DNA from: Solibacillus merdavium
Lineage (GTDB): Bacteria; Bacillota; Bacilli; Bacillales_A; Planococcaceae
Assembly: GCF_014836935.1 (NCBI RefSeq)
Contig: NZ_JACSPW010000011.1
Location: forward strand, 62,001-126,000
Length of the DNA: 64,000 bases
Reading direction: 5' to 3'
This document shows, in pieces, positions 1-10,312 of this stretch (position 1 is the first letter of the stretch; every line of letters starts with the position of its first letter). The notes under the pieces are model-generated. The model was given only the letters and a program-made list of their open reading frames with translations, was not told where the DNA came from and ran no database searches. The position numbers were made by a program, and so were the translations under genes.

Positions 1-194
1 TAGAGCCTTTTTACGATGATATATAGTCGTCGTGCTATTGCAGCATTCTCTGTTTGAACATCCAAGCTTATTTGGCGATTCGCAAAGCTTAAAGAACCAT
101 TCATTCGTATAAGGGCGGACACTTCAGCCTTTAAACAACTGTCATTTGCTTCAACCTGTGTAAGCTCTTTTTTTGTTTCCGATGCAAAGGACAT
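1..194 (-). CDS. whiA: DNA-binding protein WhiA, N-terminal part (runs off the window)
   Basis: Only the first 64 codons are present; the gene continues beyond base 1. The visible start reads [13 protein letters not shown] and is followed by an LAGLIDADG-like N-terminal region (MNGSLSF, then NAAIARRLY), which matches the Firmicute WhiA/YvcL family. In that family the protein binds DNA with a C-terminal helix-turn-helix and affects cell division and chromosome segregation. The gene lies 49 bp downstream of yvcK, the usual neighbour order, so it is probably the last gene of the nudix-rapZ-yvcK-whiA operon. A GGGGGAGC ribosome-binding site precedes the ATG. Confidence 0.88.
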   Translation of the reverse strand, partial: MSFASETKKELTQVEANDSCLKAEVSALIRMNGSLSFANRQISLDVQTENAAIARRLYIIVKRL

Positions 195-243
195 GTATGT
201 GCTCCCCCTTTCCTAGCAAACTATGTAGTGATTACATGTAATA

Positions 244-1218
244 TTACTGCATCGTTTGTTGTTTTAGTTTTGTATATTCACAAAGCCAATCCGCTAAATT
301 AGTCGCATCATGACGTACTGTTCCATTTTGGATAAGTGCAATTTCTTTTTTAATAATATTGATGCCCATATCTTTTATTCTATCTATATCAAATTTTACG
401 GGCTCAGCATTTTCTTCTCGATAGTTTTCGTAAATTAACGATGGAAGCTCTTTTTCATTAATCAATACCGATTCAATAAACGGCTCGCCTACATGAGTAT
501 GAATGGCCTCAATATGCTGCGAGGTTGTATATTTACTCGTCTCACCTTGTTGAGTCATTAAATTGGCTATATAAATTTTTTCACCTTTTGCACGAACGAC
601 CGCCTGGCCAATTCCTTTCACTAATAAGTTCGGAATGATGCTCGTATAAAGACTACCTGGTCCAATCAAAATAAAATCCGCGCGTTCAATTGCATGAACC
701 GCAGCTGGTAACGGTTTTAAATTGCTCGGCTCTAAATAAACACGCTTAATTGGAGCATGGCCAGACGGAATTTTTGACTCCCCAATAACGTCTGAACCAT
801 CCATTAATTCAGCATGTAAAGTTACTTTTTTATTTGCGGCAGGTATGACTTTTCCGTGCACGTTCAAAACTTTACTCATTTCTGCAATGGCATGGTTAAA
901 ATCACCTGTAATTTCCGTTAAAGCTGTTAGCATTAGATTGCCTAGAGAATGTCCGCCCAAGTCATTGGATTGTGAAAAGCGATATTGAAACATTTGCTCA
1001 ACTAAGGGCTCCACATCCGACAATGCTGCTATTACATTCCGTACATCCCCTGGAGGTGGAATATCATAGTCATCCCGTAAACGCCCAGAAGAGCCACCGT
1101 CATCTGCTACCGTAACGATGGCTGTAATATCAAATGCGTGTTGCTTTAAACCTCGTAATATCGTAGAAAGCCCTGTCCCCCCACCGATAACGACAATACG
1201 CGTTCTCTTTTTCTTCAT
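244..1218 (-). CDS. yvcK: YvcK family gluconeogenesis factor / UDP-sugar-binding protein
   Basis: A 324-aa protein of the YvcK/CofD-like family. The N-terminal nucleotide-binding loop GGGTGLS is at residues 12-18 and the conserved DDGGSSGRLR stretch at about 39-48. In B. subtilis YvcK binds UDP-GlcNAc, is needed for growth on gluconeogenic carbon sources and influences PBP1 placement. It has no signal peptide or membrane segment, so it is cytosolic. The start lies 4 bp from the rapZ stop, so translation is probably coupled. Length is normal for the family. Confidence 0.93.
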   Translation of the reverse strand: MKKKRTRIVVIGGGTGLSTILRGLKQHAFDITAIVTVADDGGSSGRLRDDYDIPPPGDVRNVIAALSDVEPLVEQMFQYRFSQSNDLGGHSLGNLMLTALTEITGDFNHAIAEMSKVLNVHGKVIPAANKKVTLHAELMDGSDVIGESKIPSGHAPIKRVYLEPSNLKPLPAAVHAIERADFILIGPGSLYTSIIPNLLVKGIGQAVVRAKGEKIYIANLMTQQGETSKYTTSQHIEAIHTHVGEPFIESVLINEKELPSLIYENYREENAEPVKFDIDRIKDMGINIIKKEIALIQNGTVRHDATNLADWLCEYTKLKQQTMQ

Positions 1219-1222
1219 TTAA

Positions 1223-2113
1223 TCAATCCTTTCTATGATTGATATCTCTATGTGAAATGATGACTTGGTCATTTTTTGCTAACAGTTTGCCAAAGTATTC
1301 AGCGAGCGTTACCGAGCGATGTTGACCACCTGTACAGCCAAATGCGATCACTAGCTGTGATTTTCCTTCACTGCGGTAATGCGGAATCATAAATGTAAAC
1401 AAGTCCGTTAGTTTGGCAATGAGCTGTTGTGTTTCTTCCGTTGCAAGCACATATGAAGAAACCTCTGTCTGAAGTCCTGTTTTATGTCGCAATTCTTCAA
1501 CATAATAGGGGTTTTTCAAAAAACGTACATCAAACACTAAATCGGCATCGATCGGTAAGCCATGTTTAAAGCCAAATGACATAATATTTAGTGAAAAAGT
1601 TGGGCTGCTCATATTCGAAAATTCCTGTGCAATGCGTTCGCGTAACTCCCGTGGTTTCAACTTGGATGTATTTACAATTGTTTTTGCACGGCCTTTTACC
1701 TCTGAAAGCAATTCCCGTTCCTGTTGAATTCCTTCCAATGGTAAACCTTGTGTTGCAAGTGGGTGTGAACGACGAGATTCTTTATAACGTCGAACTAAAG
1801 TGGCATCGTCGGACTCTAAAAATAAAATCCGGAGTAAAATATCCTCTTCATTCATTAACGCGTCGAGCGATTCGATTAATGACCCAAAAAATTCTCTCCC
1901 ACGTAAATCCATTACGACGGCGATACGTGAAATTTTCTTTTCCGAATCTTTCATTAGTGCTAAAAAAGTAGTCAAAAGTTCCGGTGGTAAATTATCGACG
2001 CAGTAATAGCCTAAATCTTCAAAGCTCTGAACTGCTACCGTTTTGCCCGCCCCTGACATTCCTGTAATAATAACTAATTCATGTGTAAAGCTCGAACTAC
2101 CCACTTGTTTCAT
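1223..2113 (-). CDS. rapZ: RNase adapter protein RapZ / nucleotide-binding YvcJ
   Basis: A 296-aa P-loop protein. The Walker A motif GMSGAGKT is at residues 18-25, the [14 protein letters not shown] signature follows, and the C-terminal [10 protein letters not shown] motif of the RapZ/YvcJ family lies near residue 260. In B. subtilis YvcJ hydrolyses nucleotides and affects competence; in E. coli RapZ guides RNase E to GlmZ. The gene is sandwiched between nudix (5 bp) and yvcK (4 bp) in one operon. The small-RNA adapter role is not established in Firmicutes, so the name reflects family only. Confidence 0.93.
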   Translation of the reverse strand: MKQVGSSSFTHELVIITGMSGAGKTVAVQSFEDLGYYCVDNLPPELLTTFLALMKDSEKKISRIAVVMDLRGREFFGSLIESLDALMNEEDILLRILFLESDDATLVRRYKESRRSHPLATQGLPLEGIQQERELLSEVKGRAKTIVNTSKLKPRELRERIAQEFSNMSSPTFSLNIMSFGFKHGLPIDADLVFDVRFLKNPYYVEELRHKTGLQTEVSSYVLATEETQQLIAKLTDLFTFMIPHYRSEGKSQLVIAFGCTGGQHRSVTLAEYFGKLLAKNDQVIISHRDINHRKD

Positions 2114-2118
2114 CTCCT

Positions 2119-2589
2119 CTAGTTTTGTTCTATTGAGTGTTGAATGGTCTCACTTAATAGCTCAAAATCCTCTGTGTACTCAAATGTACCATATTGCATG
2201 CCTTTATTGGCTATTGCAAACAATAAATTTGTCCGGTCACCTGCTGCCATCGGAAGTTCGTTTAACTGCTCCACTGGATACCAGTCCAAAACGCCTTCAC
2301 GTGTTTCAGTAAACGGTGTTCCTTCTACATCAGAAGCAATAAATGTATAGAGCATCCATTCATCGACGACTGTATCTTCATTTTTTATGACCATTGTATA
2401 GATGCCTTTTAAATGGACATTTATAGGTTTTAAATTCGTTTCTTCCTGAAATTCACGAACAGCTGATTCATAGATGGATTCTCCCAGCTCCATTTTGCCG
2501 CCGGGTGCAACAAACCAACCTCTTCTCGGTTTTTGGAGCAACAGTACTTTGCCGTCTTTTATAGCTAGTAAATTTGTAATACGTTGCAT
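2119..2589 (-). CDS. NUDIX hydrolase (8-oxo-dGTP diphosphatase-like)
   Basis: A 156-aa protein starting [10 protein letters not shown]. This start was chosen over an upstream one because GAGGTG precedes this ATG at good spacing. The Nudix box runs from GGKMELGE through REFQEET; the usual glycine near its end is Asn here. The [11 protein letters not shown] lead-in is typical of MutT/YtkD-like hydrolases that clean oxidised nucleotides, but the true substrate cannot be read from sequence. It corresponds to B. subtilis yvcI by position and is the first gene of the rapZ-yvcK-whiA operon. Confidence 0.87.
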   Translation of the reverse strand: MQRITNLLAIKDGKVLLLQKPRRGWFVAPGGKMELGESIYESAVREFQEETNLKPINVHLKGIYTMVIKNEDTVVDEWMLYTFIASDVEGTPFTETREGVLDWYPVEQLNELPMAAGDRTNLLFAIANKGMQYGTFEYTEDFELLSETIQHSIEQN

Positions 2590-2713
2590 ACGTAACACCT
2601 CAATTCTTTCATTAGTGGATATAAAACTATATGCTGTCAAGGTAATCCACATAAGTACAGATAGCTCTCACGCTATTGTACGCAAAATCTGTTTTTCTAA
2701 TGCTTATATTTCT

Positions 2714-2742
2714 ATTATACCTTGTACCAGGCATTACGTAAA
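2714..2742 (-). promoter_or_regulatory. Candidate sigma-A promoter for nudix-rapZ-yvcK-whiA
   Basis: On the minus strand a TTTACG -35 element is separated by 17 bp from a consensus TATAAT -10 element. It lies about 125 bp upstream of the nudix start, in the 287-bp gap before trxB. I see no other strong promoter match in that gap. Confidence 0.5.
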
Positions 2743-2809
2743 AGCACTCGTACCATTTGTCCTGTTAGTAAATAAAGGAGTTGGTGTCGTATTATCTAAA
2801 TTTCCGCAC

Positions 2810-2851
2810 AAAAAGAGGTTGTTTCAGCGCAGATCGCGCTAGAAACAACCT
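2810..2851 (-). terminator. Intrinsic terminator after trxB
   Basis: Read on the minus strand, a 15-bp stem (AGGTTGTTTC pairs with GAAACAACCT, extended by AGCGC/GCGCT with one bulged base) is followed by CTTTTT. It lies about 90 bp past the trxB stop codon. Confidence 0.75.
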
Positions 2852-2939
2852 AAGGATAAAAATATAAGGGGGTTAAAACAAATTCTTCTTTTAGTATACC
2901 CTTATTTTGTAACGAAAAGATTACATTTATGTTAAGGAT

Positions 2940-3920
<981 letters not shown>

Positions 3921-3960
3921 TTATCGTATAAGATTGCTTGGATAAATACAAATTTACTGC

Positions 3961-5487
3961 CTATTCAAAGTCAGCTGGTATGAATTCATACAATTCATCA
4001 CTATACTTCGTTAATGTCGCAGTTGAAATCCCGTATTTGCCTGCAATTGTTTTTTTCGTCACCTTTTTTTCGAGTGCAATGTTATATGAATATTCAACCG
4101 CAGCAGCTAGTGCAGCACTATTTTTAAACGCATATCCTTGCTGGAAAGCGATTTCGCCCAGTGCAAACCACGTGCTTAATATTTGTGCAACTTCCAATGA
4201 AATCGATTCATTAGTCTCTGTAATAAGTTCCGCAACTTCCATAAAACGTAGGAAATGCTTTTCCTCGTTACTATTTTTATTGAAATCATATTCAAGGGCA
4301 TAGGCTAGACAAAGCTTTTCCAATCCCGAAAATTTTTCAACATCTAAAATAGTAGGATGTGCTACAATTTCCTGCTTAAACGCAGAACGCTTTAATAAAA
4401 AAAGTCCGAATAAACGGCTTGATTCATGCTCATCTGATAATTGGCGAATAATGAACTCTCGGTGATTTTCAGCCGAATCCCCAAAAATCGTTCCTTCATT
4501 ACTTTTCCATGGTTCCATACCTTCTTTTGTAGGGTCCAGCTGAATCAACCTTTTCCACGAATCGTTGGCTACTGCCTCATGTCCTGTAAAATAGGCAGAT
4601 TGGGCAAGCCAAAAATAAAAACCTGGATCCCCTTCATATCCTTTTTTACTCATTGAACGCAGCCATTTATACGCTTCTTCATATTGACCGATTAGTGCCA
4701 ATGTTGCACCTAGCTTATAGCGATTATCCCATTCAAAAGGTTGGATTTTCTTTAATATTGATAATAGATTCTCAAGCTCTTCAGTATTTCTCTCATAATA
4801 TGCAAACACTGTTAAGTTGCACATTGCATGGAGATTACCCGTGTTTTCACGCAGCACTTTATATAAAAGTGCGCGAGCCTGTTCAGCATCACCAATATAA
4901 AAGTAGGCTAGCGCCAAGTTATTATACGCATTCCACAAATCCGGGTATTCCTCAATCATTTGCTCCAACATTTCAATTGCAGCCTGGAAATCCCCTTGTT
5001 CCATATGACGACGGGCTTTTTCCTGGGCCACATGCTTCGCCCCTTCAAATTCGTCCATGTCATCAATCTCTTCGCCTACATAGTCGACAAACTCCAATAT
5101 TTCAGAAGCATCCTCTATGTATGCACCATTGGGTTCCATTTCTAAATACCGGGCTGCGTACTTTTGTGCATCAGCAATATGTCCGATACAGCCCGAAACT
5201 TCTGCCAGCATAAATATAATTTCAGCTTCATTCGGCTCAAGACTATAAGCGGTGTGGATTAATTCATAGGCATGTTCAAAGTTTTGCAATTCCATTTCCA
5301 AAATTCCGTATTGCAATAACACGTGCGCATCATCTGGACTTAAATCTGCTGCGCGCTTAATAAACTTATATGCTTTATCCATTTCGTCCCGATCAATTGC
5401 TTTTAATGCTATGTTGTAATAATAATCACCATTTGGAACAAACGACACGACATTTGTTGTATTTGCTTTTAAACGTTTATTTTCCAA
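3961..5487 (-). CDS. Tetratricopeptide repeat protein (YvcD-like)
   Basis: A 508-aa soluble protein built of TPR helices. Repeats are visible from about residue 20 to 300 (for example DKAYKFIKRAADLSPDD, NAYNNLALAYFYIGD). The C-terminal about 35 residues (KKTIAGKYGISTATLTKYSDEL) look like a helix-turn-helix. The start is TTG after GGAGGAATTTTA. Position next to trxB matches B. subtilis yvcD. TPR proteins are scaffolds; the partner is unknown. The C-terminal helix-turn-helix hints at a DNA or protein docking role, which is inference. Confidence 0.85.
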   Translation of the reverse strand: MENKRLKANTTNVVSFVPNGDYYYNIALKAIDRDEMDKAYKFIKRAADLSPDDAHVLLQYGILEMELQNFEHAYELIHTAYSLEPNEAEIIFMLAEVSGCIGHIADAQKYAARYLEMEPNGAYIEDASEILEFVDYVGEEIDDMDEFEGAKHVAQEKARRHMEQGDFQAAIEMLEQMIEEYPDLWNAYNNLALAYFYIGDAEQARALLYKVLRENTGNLHAMCNLTVFAYYERNTEELENLLSILKKIQPFEWDNRYKLGATLALIGQYEEAYKWLRSMSKKGYEGDPGFYFWLAQSAYFTGHEAVANDSWKRLIQLDPTKEGMEPWKSNEGTIFGDSAENHREFIIRQLSDEHESSRLFGLFLLKRSAFKQEIVAHPTILDVEKFSGLEKLCLAYALEYDFNKNSNEEKHFLRFMEVAELITETNESISLEVAQILSTWFALGEIAFQQGYAFKNSAALAAAVEYSYNIALEKKVTKKTIAGKYGISTATLTKYSDELYEFIPADFE

Positions 5488-5722
5488 TAAAATTCCTCCG
5501 AGTCATTTCCGTTCAATACCTTTATATAATTCAATACGAAGTGTATCGTATGCTCATTTGTAGTAAAATACGCCTCGTCATATTCCATCCCATTCACAGG
5601 ATGTCGGTCAGTATGGCTTCTCCTTTAAGAGAATACCCGTAAGACACCCATCCGAAGCTTATATTTCGTTCAGCGGTCTTTTGACAGCCACTGAGAAATA
5701 AACAAAGAAATAAGGAACGCAC
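5469..5722 (-). pseudogene. Small lipoprotein gene with an apparent frameshift
   Basis: A GTG start at 5722, preceded by AAGGGA, opens MRSLFLCLFLSGCQK, a short signal peptide with an LSGC lipobox. That frame stops at 5594. A second frame, open from 5624 to a stop at 5469, reads like natural protein (for example NGMEYDEAYFTTNEH, ending FYWKINV) and overlaps the start of the TPR gene by 19 bp, as operon genes often do. Joining them by one -1 shift between 5597 and 5624 gives about 85 residues. An extended -10 promoter lies just upstream. The product is not recognised. It may be a pseudogene, a sequencing error or two separate peptides. Confidence 0.45.
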
Positions 5723-5736
5723 AAGTGTCGTCCCTT
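5712..5736 (-). other. Hairpin over the ribosome-binding site of the small lipoprotein gene
   Basis: AAGGGACGACAC and GTGCGTTCCTT form an imperfect stem that includes the AAGGGA ribosome-binding site and the GTG start of the small lipoprotein frame. On the minus strand it is followed by a T-rich but not T-only stretch, so it could also act as a weak terminator for the his operon. Confidence 0.35.
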
Positions 5737-5750
5737 AATCAATTCTTCCC

Positions 5751-5759
5751 ATTATAGCA
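5751..5759 (-). promoter_or_regulatory. Extended -10 promoter upstream of the small lipoprotein/TPR genes
   Basis: On the minus strand the sequence TGC-TATAAT is a consensus -10 with the extended TG element; a clear -35 is absent. It lies about 30 bp upstream of the GTG start at 5722, between hisI and the TPR gene. Confidence 0.45.
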
Positions 5760-5814
5760 TATGTAGCAAATATGTACTTAAATCATGTTTGCAAACAACG
5801 GAATCTCTCTATGG

Positions 5815-6432
5815 TTATTGCTTCTTACCTTCATGTCGTTTTTGTAACACATCGAGCACTTCATATACATCCACTTTTTGTTCTTGAAGTAACACAAGCA
5901 AGTGATAAAGAAGGTCAGCAGATTCCCATTTCACTTCTTCCTTGTCACGGTTTTTCGCACCGATTACTACTTCCGTTGCCTCTTCGCCAACTTTTTTGCA
6001 GATTTTATCAATGCCTTTATCGAATAAATACGTCGTATACGCCCCTTCAGGCATATCAATTTCACGCTGTTTAATGACTTCCACAAGCTGCGGTAAAATT
6101 GCTACAGTACCAGGTCGCTCGTTTTCTACCAAGCTTTCTGTAAAGCAAGATGTTGTCCCGTTATGACAAGCCGGACCCGCAGGAACAACTTCAATTACTA
6201 ATGCATCTTGATCACAATCTGTTTTAATTGAAACAACCTTTTGTGTATTACCACTTGTTGCCCCTTTATGCCATAGCTCCTGGCGGGAACGAGAGTAAAA
6301 CCAAGTTTCATTCGTTTCAATCGTTTTTTTCAGGGATTCTTCGTTCATATATGAAACCGTTAATACTTCTTTTGATTGGGCATCCTGTACTACTGCAGTA
6401 ATTAGCCCTTGTTCATTAAATTTAACATTCAT
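5815..6432 (-). CDS. hisI: Bifunctional phosphoribosyl-AMP cyclohydrolase / phosphoribosyl-ATP pyrophosphatase
   Basis: A 205-aa HisIE fusion catalysing steps two and three of histidine synthesis. The N-terminal half holds the HisI motifs (SYMNEESL, the metal-binding [12 protein letters not shown] and [12 protein letters not shown]). The C-terminal half from about residue 112 is HisE (a-helical, [15 protein letters not shown]). It is the last gene of the his operon and overlaps hisF by 4 bp. Length is normal for the fused form of Bacillales. Confidence 0.95.
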   Translation of the reverse strand: MNVKFNEQGLITAVVQDAQSKEVLTVSYMNEESLKKTIETNETWFYSRSRQELWHKGATSGNTQKVVSIKTDCDQDALVIEVVPAGPACHNGTTSCFTESLVENERPGTVAILPQLVEVIKQREIDMPEGAYTTYLFDKGIDKICKKVGEEATEVVIGAKNRDKEEVKWESADLLYHLLVLLQEQKVDVYEVLDVLQKRHEGKKQ

Positions 6433-7187
6433 CGTACACGTACCCCTTTTTCTTTTAGGTAGCTTTTCACTTCTGCTACGCTCGTTTCTTTATAGTGGAA
6501 AATGCTCGCAGCTAGTGCGGCATCTGTATCAACATCCTGCAGTACTTCACGGAAATGTTCTGCATTACCCGCGCCACCACTTGCAATGACCGGTACTGTA
6601 ACAGCATCTCTTACGGCCTTCGTTAACGCTAAATCAAAGCCGGATTTTTCACCATCTTGGTTCATAGATGTAAGCAGGATTTCCCCTGCACCTAAATTTA
6701 CCGCTTCTTTTGCCCAATCGACTGCTTTCCAAGACGTTTTGTTACGGCCACCGTGTGTATACACCATCCATGTACCGTCTTCATCAGAATATCTCGCATC
6801 AATCGCACAAACGATGCATTGTGCACCGAAGTAATCCGCGCCTTCTTTAATTAGCTCCGGTCGCTCTAAAGCAGAAGTATTAACTGACACTTTATCTGCA
6901 CCGGCACGTAAAATCCGTTTCATATCTTCAATTGTACGAATACCGCCACCTACAGTAAAAGGAATGGCTAACGAAGAAGCCGTTTGGCGGACAACATCGA
7001 CCATCGTTTCACGCCCTTCATGCGAAGCCGAAATATCCAAAAATACGAGCTCATCCGCACCTTGCTCATCATAAAATTTCGCTAATTCTACCGGATCACC
7101 AGCATCTTTCAGTTCAACAAATTGTATCCCTTTTACTACGCGTCCTTCTTTTACGTCTAAACATGGAATAATGCGCTTTGTTAACAT
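6429..7187 (-). CDS. hisF: Imidazole glycerol phosphate synthase subunit HisF
   Basis: A 252-aa (beta-alpha)8 barrel cyclase subunit that works with HisH to form IGP and AICAR. The start is set at [12 protein letters not shown], the conserved N-terminus, not at the upstream in-frame codon. Catalytic Asp residues are visible in CLDVKEG and [11 protein letters not shown], and phosphate-binding loops in VGGGIRT and IASGGAG. The start overlaps the end of hisH by 7 bp, where most Bacillales have hisA between them. Confidence 0.96.
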   Translation of the reverse strand: MLTKRIIPCLDVKEGRVVKGIQFVELKDAGDPVELAKFYDEQGADELVFLDISASHEGRETMVDVVRQTASSLAIPFTVGGGIRTIEDMKRILRAGADKVSVNTSALERPELIKEGADYFGAQCIVCAIDARYSDEDGTWMVYTHGGRNKTSWKAVDWAKEAVNLGAGEILLTSMNQDGEKSGFDLALTKAVRDAVTVPVIASGGAGNAEHFREVLQDVDTDAALAASIFHYKETSVAEVKSYLKEKGVRVR

Positions 7188-7801
7188 ACGCCTTCTTTCA
7201 CTCCTTCTGCCCAAGCCGTCAACAAATGCATACCAAACGGACCTGACTTTTCCGGATGGAACTGCATACCGGTAAAATTGTCTTTTGCGACAATCCCAGG
7301 TACTTGTATATGTTCATAGTCCGCCGAAGCAACCCGTTCCTTCTCATCCAATTCGCTCGCATAAAATGAATGTACAAAATATACATGGCGTGCTGCAGGC
7401 AGGTTATCTCTATCCAGCCACTTTGGCGTTTGCTGTAACGTTAAGTCGTTCCATCCCATATGCGGGATACGCGAAACTCCTTCAAAGCGCTGAATACGTC
7501 CTTGAAAAATGCCAAGCCCTTTCGTTAAAGCCACTTCATCGCTTTCTTCGAACATCAGCTGCATTCCTAGGCAAATTCCGAGCAATGGCTTTTTCGTATT
7601 ACGAATGAAATCAATTAAACTCGTTTCCTTTAAACGCTTCATTGCATCCGGAAAAGCCCCAACACCAGGCAATACATAAGCATCTGCTGTTTCCAGTTCC
7701 GTTTTGCTATTTGACACAACGACCTCAACATCAAGGCGTTTCAAAGCCTGCTCGACACTGAATAAGTTACCCATTCCATAATCAATTACACCAATCTTCA
7801 C
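7181..7801 (-). CDS. hisH: Imidazole glycerol phosphate synthase glutamine amidotransferase subunit HisH
   Basis: A 206-aa class I glutaminase that supplies ammonia to HisF. The nucleophile elbow [10 protein letters not shown] carries the catalytic Cys, and the C-terminal FHPEKSG carries the His-Glu pair. The N-terminus [16 protein letters not shown] is typical. It overlaps hisB by 4 bp upstream and hisF by 7 bp downstream, so translation of the whole block is probably coupled. Confidence 0.96.
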   Translation of the reverse strand: MKIGVIDYGMGNLFSVEQALKRLDVEVVVSNSKTELETADAYVLPGVGAFPDAMKRLKETSLIDFIRNTKKPLLGICLGMQLMFEESDEVALTKGLGIFQGRIQRFEGVSRIPHMGWNDLTLQQTPKWLDRDNLPAARHVYFVHSFYASELDEKERVASADYEHIQVPGIVAKDNFTGMQFHPEKSGPFGMHLLTAWAEGVKEGVC

Positions 7802-8391
7802 GTTAACAGCCCCTTCGTTGACGGTACGCCTTTCACACGTGGGTCAATTTGAACTGCTTCATCCAATGCACGTGCCAACGCTTTAAAAACTGCTTCAATA
7901 ATATGGTGTGTATTATGTCCATAAGGAACGATAACATGTAAATTAATACGTGCTTCTAACGCAAACTTCCATAAAAACTCATGTACAAGCTCTGTATCAA
8001 ATGACCCTACCTTCGCATTAAGCTGAGGTGTGATACGGTATTCTAAATGAGGGCGGTTCGAACAATCTACAACAACCTGTGCCAATGCATCATCCATCGG
8101 TACAAATGCAGTTCCGTAACGCTTGATCCCTTTTTTATCGCCTAATGCTTCACGGAATACTTGACCTAATACGATACCAATATCCTCTGTCGTATGGTGG
8201 TCATCTATCCAAGTGTCGCCATTTGCAATAATTTTCCCGTCAAATAATCCGTGCTTTATAAACAAATCAAGCATATGGTCCATAAAACCAACACCTGTTT
8301 TTATTTCAGCTTGCCCAGAACCATCTATATTAAGCTCTACTGCAATTTTAGTTTCATTTGTATTTCGTTCGATTTTCGCAAAACGTGTCAT
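7798..8391 (-). CDS. hisB: Imidazoleglycerol-phosphate dehydratase
   Basis: A 197-aa monofunctional HisB that dehydrates IGP to imidazole-acetol phosphate with two manganese ions. The metal-binding motif DDHHTTEDIGIVLG and the second signature GHNTHHIIEAVFKALARAL are intact. No histidinol-phosphatase domain is fused, as expected for Firmicutes. It overlaps hisD by 4 bp and hisH by 4 bp. Confidence 0.96.
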   Translation of the reverse strand: MTRFAKIERNTNETKIAVELNIDGSGQAEIKTGVGFMDHMLDLFIKHGLFDGKIIANGDTWIDDHHTTEDIGIVLGQVFREALGDKKGIKRYGTAFVPMDDALAQVVVDCSNRPHLEYRITPQLNAKVGSFDTELVHEFLWKFALEARINLHVIVPYGHNTHHIIEAVFKALARALDEAVQIDPRVKGVPSTKGLLT

Positions 8392-9671
8392 TCTTCTTCT
8401 CCTTTATCCCAGCCCCGTGATTCTACTGCTCTTGCATGTCCTTCCAACCCTTCAAGTCGTGCAAGACGTGCAATTTTCGGCGAATTCTGTTTCCAAGTTT
8501 TTTCGCTGTAATATACAACGCTCGTTCGTTTAATAAAATCATCTACATTTAATCCACTTGCAAAGCGTGCTGTTGAATTTGTAGGTAATACGTGATTCGT
8601 ACCGGCAAAATAATCTCCAACCGGCTCAGAGCTATAACGCCCGATGAAAATAGCACCCGCATGTGTAATCATTTCCGAAACCTTTTCAGCATTTTCCGTA
8701 ATAACTTCCAAATGCTCCGGTGCTAATGAATTCACCGCCCGGACAGCTTCTTTCATCGATTCAGCGACATAAATATGACCAAAGTTTTCGATTGATTTTC
8801 GGGCAATTGCTTCACGCGGCAATTTGGATAATTGAATTTCTACCTGGTCTGATACCGCATCCGCCAAATCATCACTTGTCGTTATGAGTACCGCACAAGC
8901 CAATGCATCATGCTCTGCCTGTGATAACAGGTCTGCCGCAATTTCATCAGCATAGGCAGTTTCATCTGCCAAAATACAAATTTCAGATGGCCCTGCAATC
9001 ATATCAATCGCCACTTCGCCAAATACTTCACGCTTCGCTAAAGCAACAAATATATTTCCTGGACCAGTAATTTTATCTACCGGTGCAATTGTTTCTGTTC
9101 CGTATGCCAGTGCCGCGATCGCTTGTGCACCGCCTACTTTGTAAATTTCCGTCACACCTAGAATATGGGCTGCCACTAATACAGCATCCGGCAGCTTCCC
9201 ATCATTTCCTGCAGGCGATGTGATGACAATACGCTTCACCCCTGCAACTTGCGCCGGTATGACATTCATTAAAACAGAAGAGGGATAAGCCGCTGAACCA
9301 CCCGGCACATAAAGCCCTACTGCATCCAGGGGTGTAATTCGCTGCCCTAAATATGAACCGTCCGCTAACGGCAAGCGAAAACCACTGCGCTTTTGCTCAT
9401 TATGATAAAGGCTAATATTATCCGCTGCCTCCTGTAAATCGAAATATAATTGCTTATCGAAATTTTTTACAGCCTCAATAATTTCCTGTTCCGAGACACG
9501 TAAATTTTCAGGTGCAAAGCCGTCCCATTTTTCACTATAATATTTAATCGCCGCATCCCCTTCTGTTCGTACTTGCTGAATTACTTCACGAACGGTTTGC
9601 AGCTGCTGCTCGTTGCCTTGCTCGAGTTGGCGTTTTAAAGAAATATCATCATTTAAAATTGTTATTTTCAT
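8388..9671 (-). CDS. hisD: Histidinol dehydrogenase
   Basis: A 427-aa zinc enzyme oxidising histidinol to histidine with two NAD molecules. Visible motifs are VPGGSAAYPSSVLM, AIDMIAGPSEI, the zinc-binding LSQAEHDALA and the C-terminal GTNHVLPT. Full length with a normal C-terminus (GLEGHARAVESRG). A 14-bp gap separates it from hisG, and it overlaps hisB by 4 bp. Confidence 0.96.
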   Translation of the reverse strand: MKITILNDDISLKRQLEQGNEQQLQTVREVIQQVRTEGDAAIKYYSEKWDGFAPENLRVSEQEIIEAVKNFDKQLYFDLQEAADNISLYHNEQKRSGFRLPLADGSYLGQRITPLDAVGLYVPGGSAAYPSSVLMNVIPAQVAGVKRIVITSPAGNDGKLPDAVLVAAHILGVTEIYKVGGAQAIAALAYGTETIAPVDKITGPGNIFVALAKREVFGEVAIDMIAGPSEICILADETAYADEIAADLLSQAEHDALACAVLITTSDDLADAVSDQVEIQLSKLPREAIARKSIENFGHIYVAESMKEAVRAVNSLAPEHLEVITENAEKVSEMITHAGAIFIGRYSSEPVGDYFAGTNHVLPTNSTARFASGLNVDDFIKRTSVVYYSEKTWKQNSPKIARLARLEGLEGHARAVESRGWDKGEEE

Positions 9672-9685
9672 CTATTTAGCCTCTC

Positions 9686-10309
9686 TTATTTCACACATTT
9701 TTTTAAGCGCGTAACTAAATCTTGAATACGGTCGCTTTTCATACGATAGCTTACAGGATTGGCAATCAAACGTGATGAGACTTCGGCAATATGTTCATAT
9801 TCCACAAGGCCATTTTCCTTTAATGTGCGTCCTGTTGATACGATATCGACAATGCGATCTGCTAAACCAATCATAGGTGCAAGCTCAATCGAACCATTCA
9901 GCTCAATAATTTCGACTTGCTCTCCAATACCTTTATAATATTTCAACGCAATATTCGGATATTTCGTCGCAATACGTGGTGCAATTTCACTCATCGTCGT
10001 ATTCGGTAAACCCGCTGATGCAATATAGCATTCGCTAATCTTTAGATCAAGCAGCTCGTGGACAGTACGACGTTGCTCAAGCAGTACATCTTTCCCCGCA
10101 ATTCCAATATCCGCTACACCGTGCTCAACGTATACCGGCACATCCATAGGCTTCGCTAAAATAAAGCTAATCTTTTCCTCTGGAATTTCAATCATTAGTT
10201 TACGGGACATTTCTACTTCTTCAGGAAGGTTGAAACCAGCCTCGAGCAGCATTTCATATGCCTCTTCAAAAATTCTGCCTTTTGGCATCGCGATCGTTAG
10301 CTCTGTCAT
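9686..10309 (-). CDS. hisG: ATP phosphoribosyltransferase, short form
   Basis: A 207-aa catalytic subunit for the first and committed step of histidine synthesis. It starts [17 protein letters not shown] and carries the PRPP-binding stretch [14 protein letters not shown]. It lacks the C-terminal regulatory ACT-like domain of long HisG, so it should need HisZ, encoded 3 bp upstream, for activity and for feedback inhibition by histidine. Confidence 0.96.
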   Translation of the reverse strand: MTELTIAMPKGRIFEEAYEMLLEAGFNLPEEVEMSRKLMIEIPEEKISFILAKPMDVPVYVEHGVADIGIAGKDVLLEQRRTVHELLDLKISECYIASAGLPNTTMSEIAPRIATKYPNIALKYYKGIGEQVEIIELNGSIELAPMIGLADRIVDIVSTGRTLKENGLVEYEHIAEVSSRLIANPVSYRMKSDRIQDLVTRLKKCVK

Positions 10310-10312
10310 TGC

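Noticed and set aside
1591-2350. Several plus-strand open frames opposite rapZ and nudix
   Set aside because: They overlap well-supported genes on the other strand, lack ribosome-binding sites and show no recognisable domains.
5712-5736. Terminator of the his operon
   Set aside because: The stem overlaps the ribosome-binding site and start of the small lipoprotein frame, and the following bases are T-rich but interrupted, so I list it only as a hairpin.
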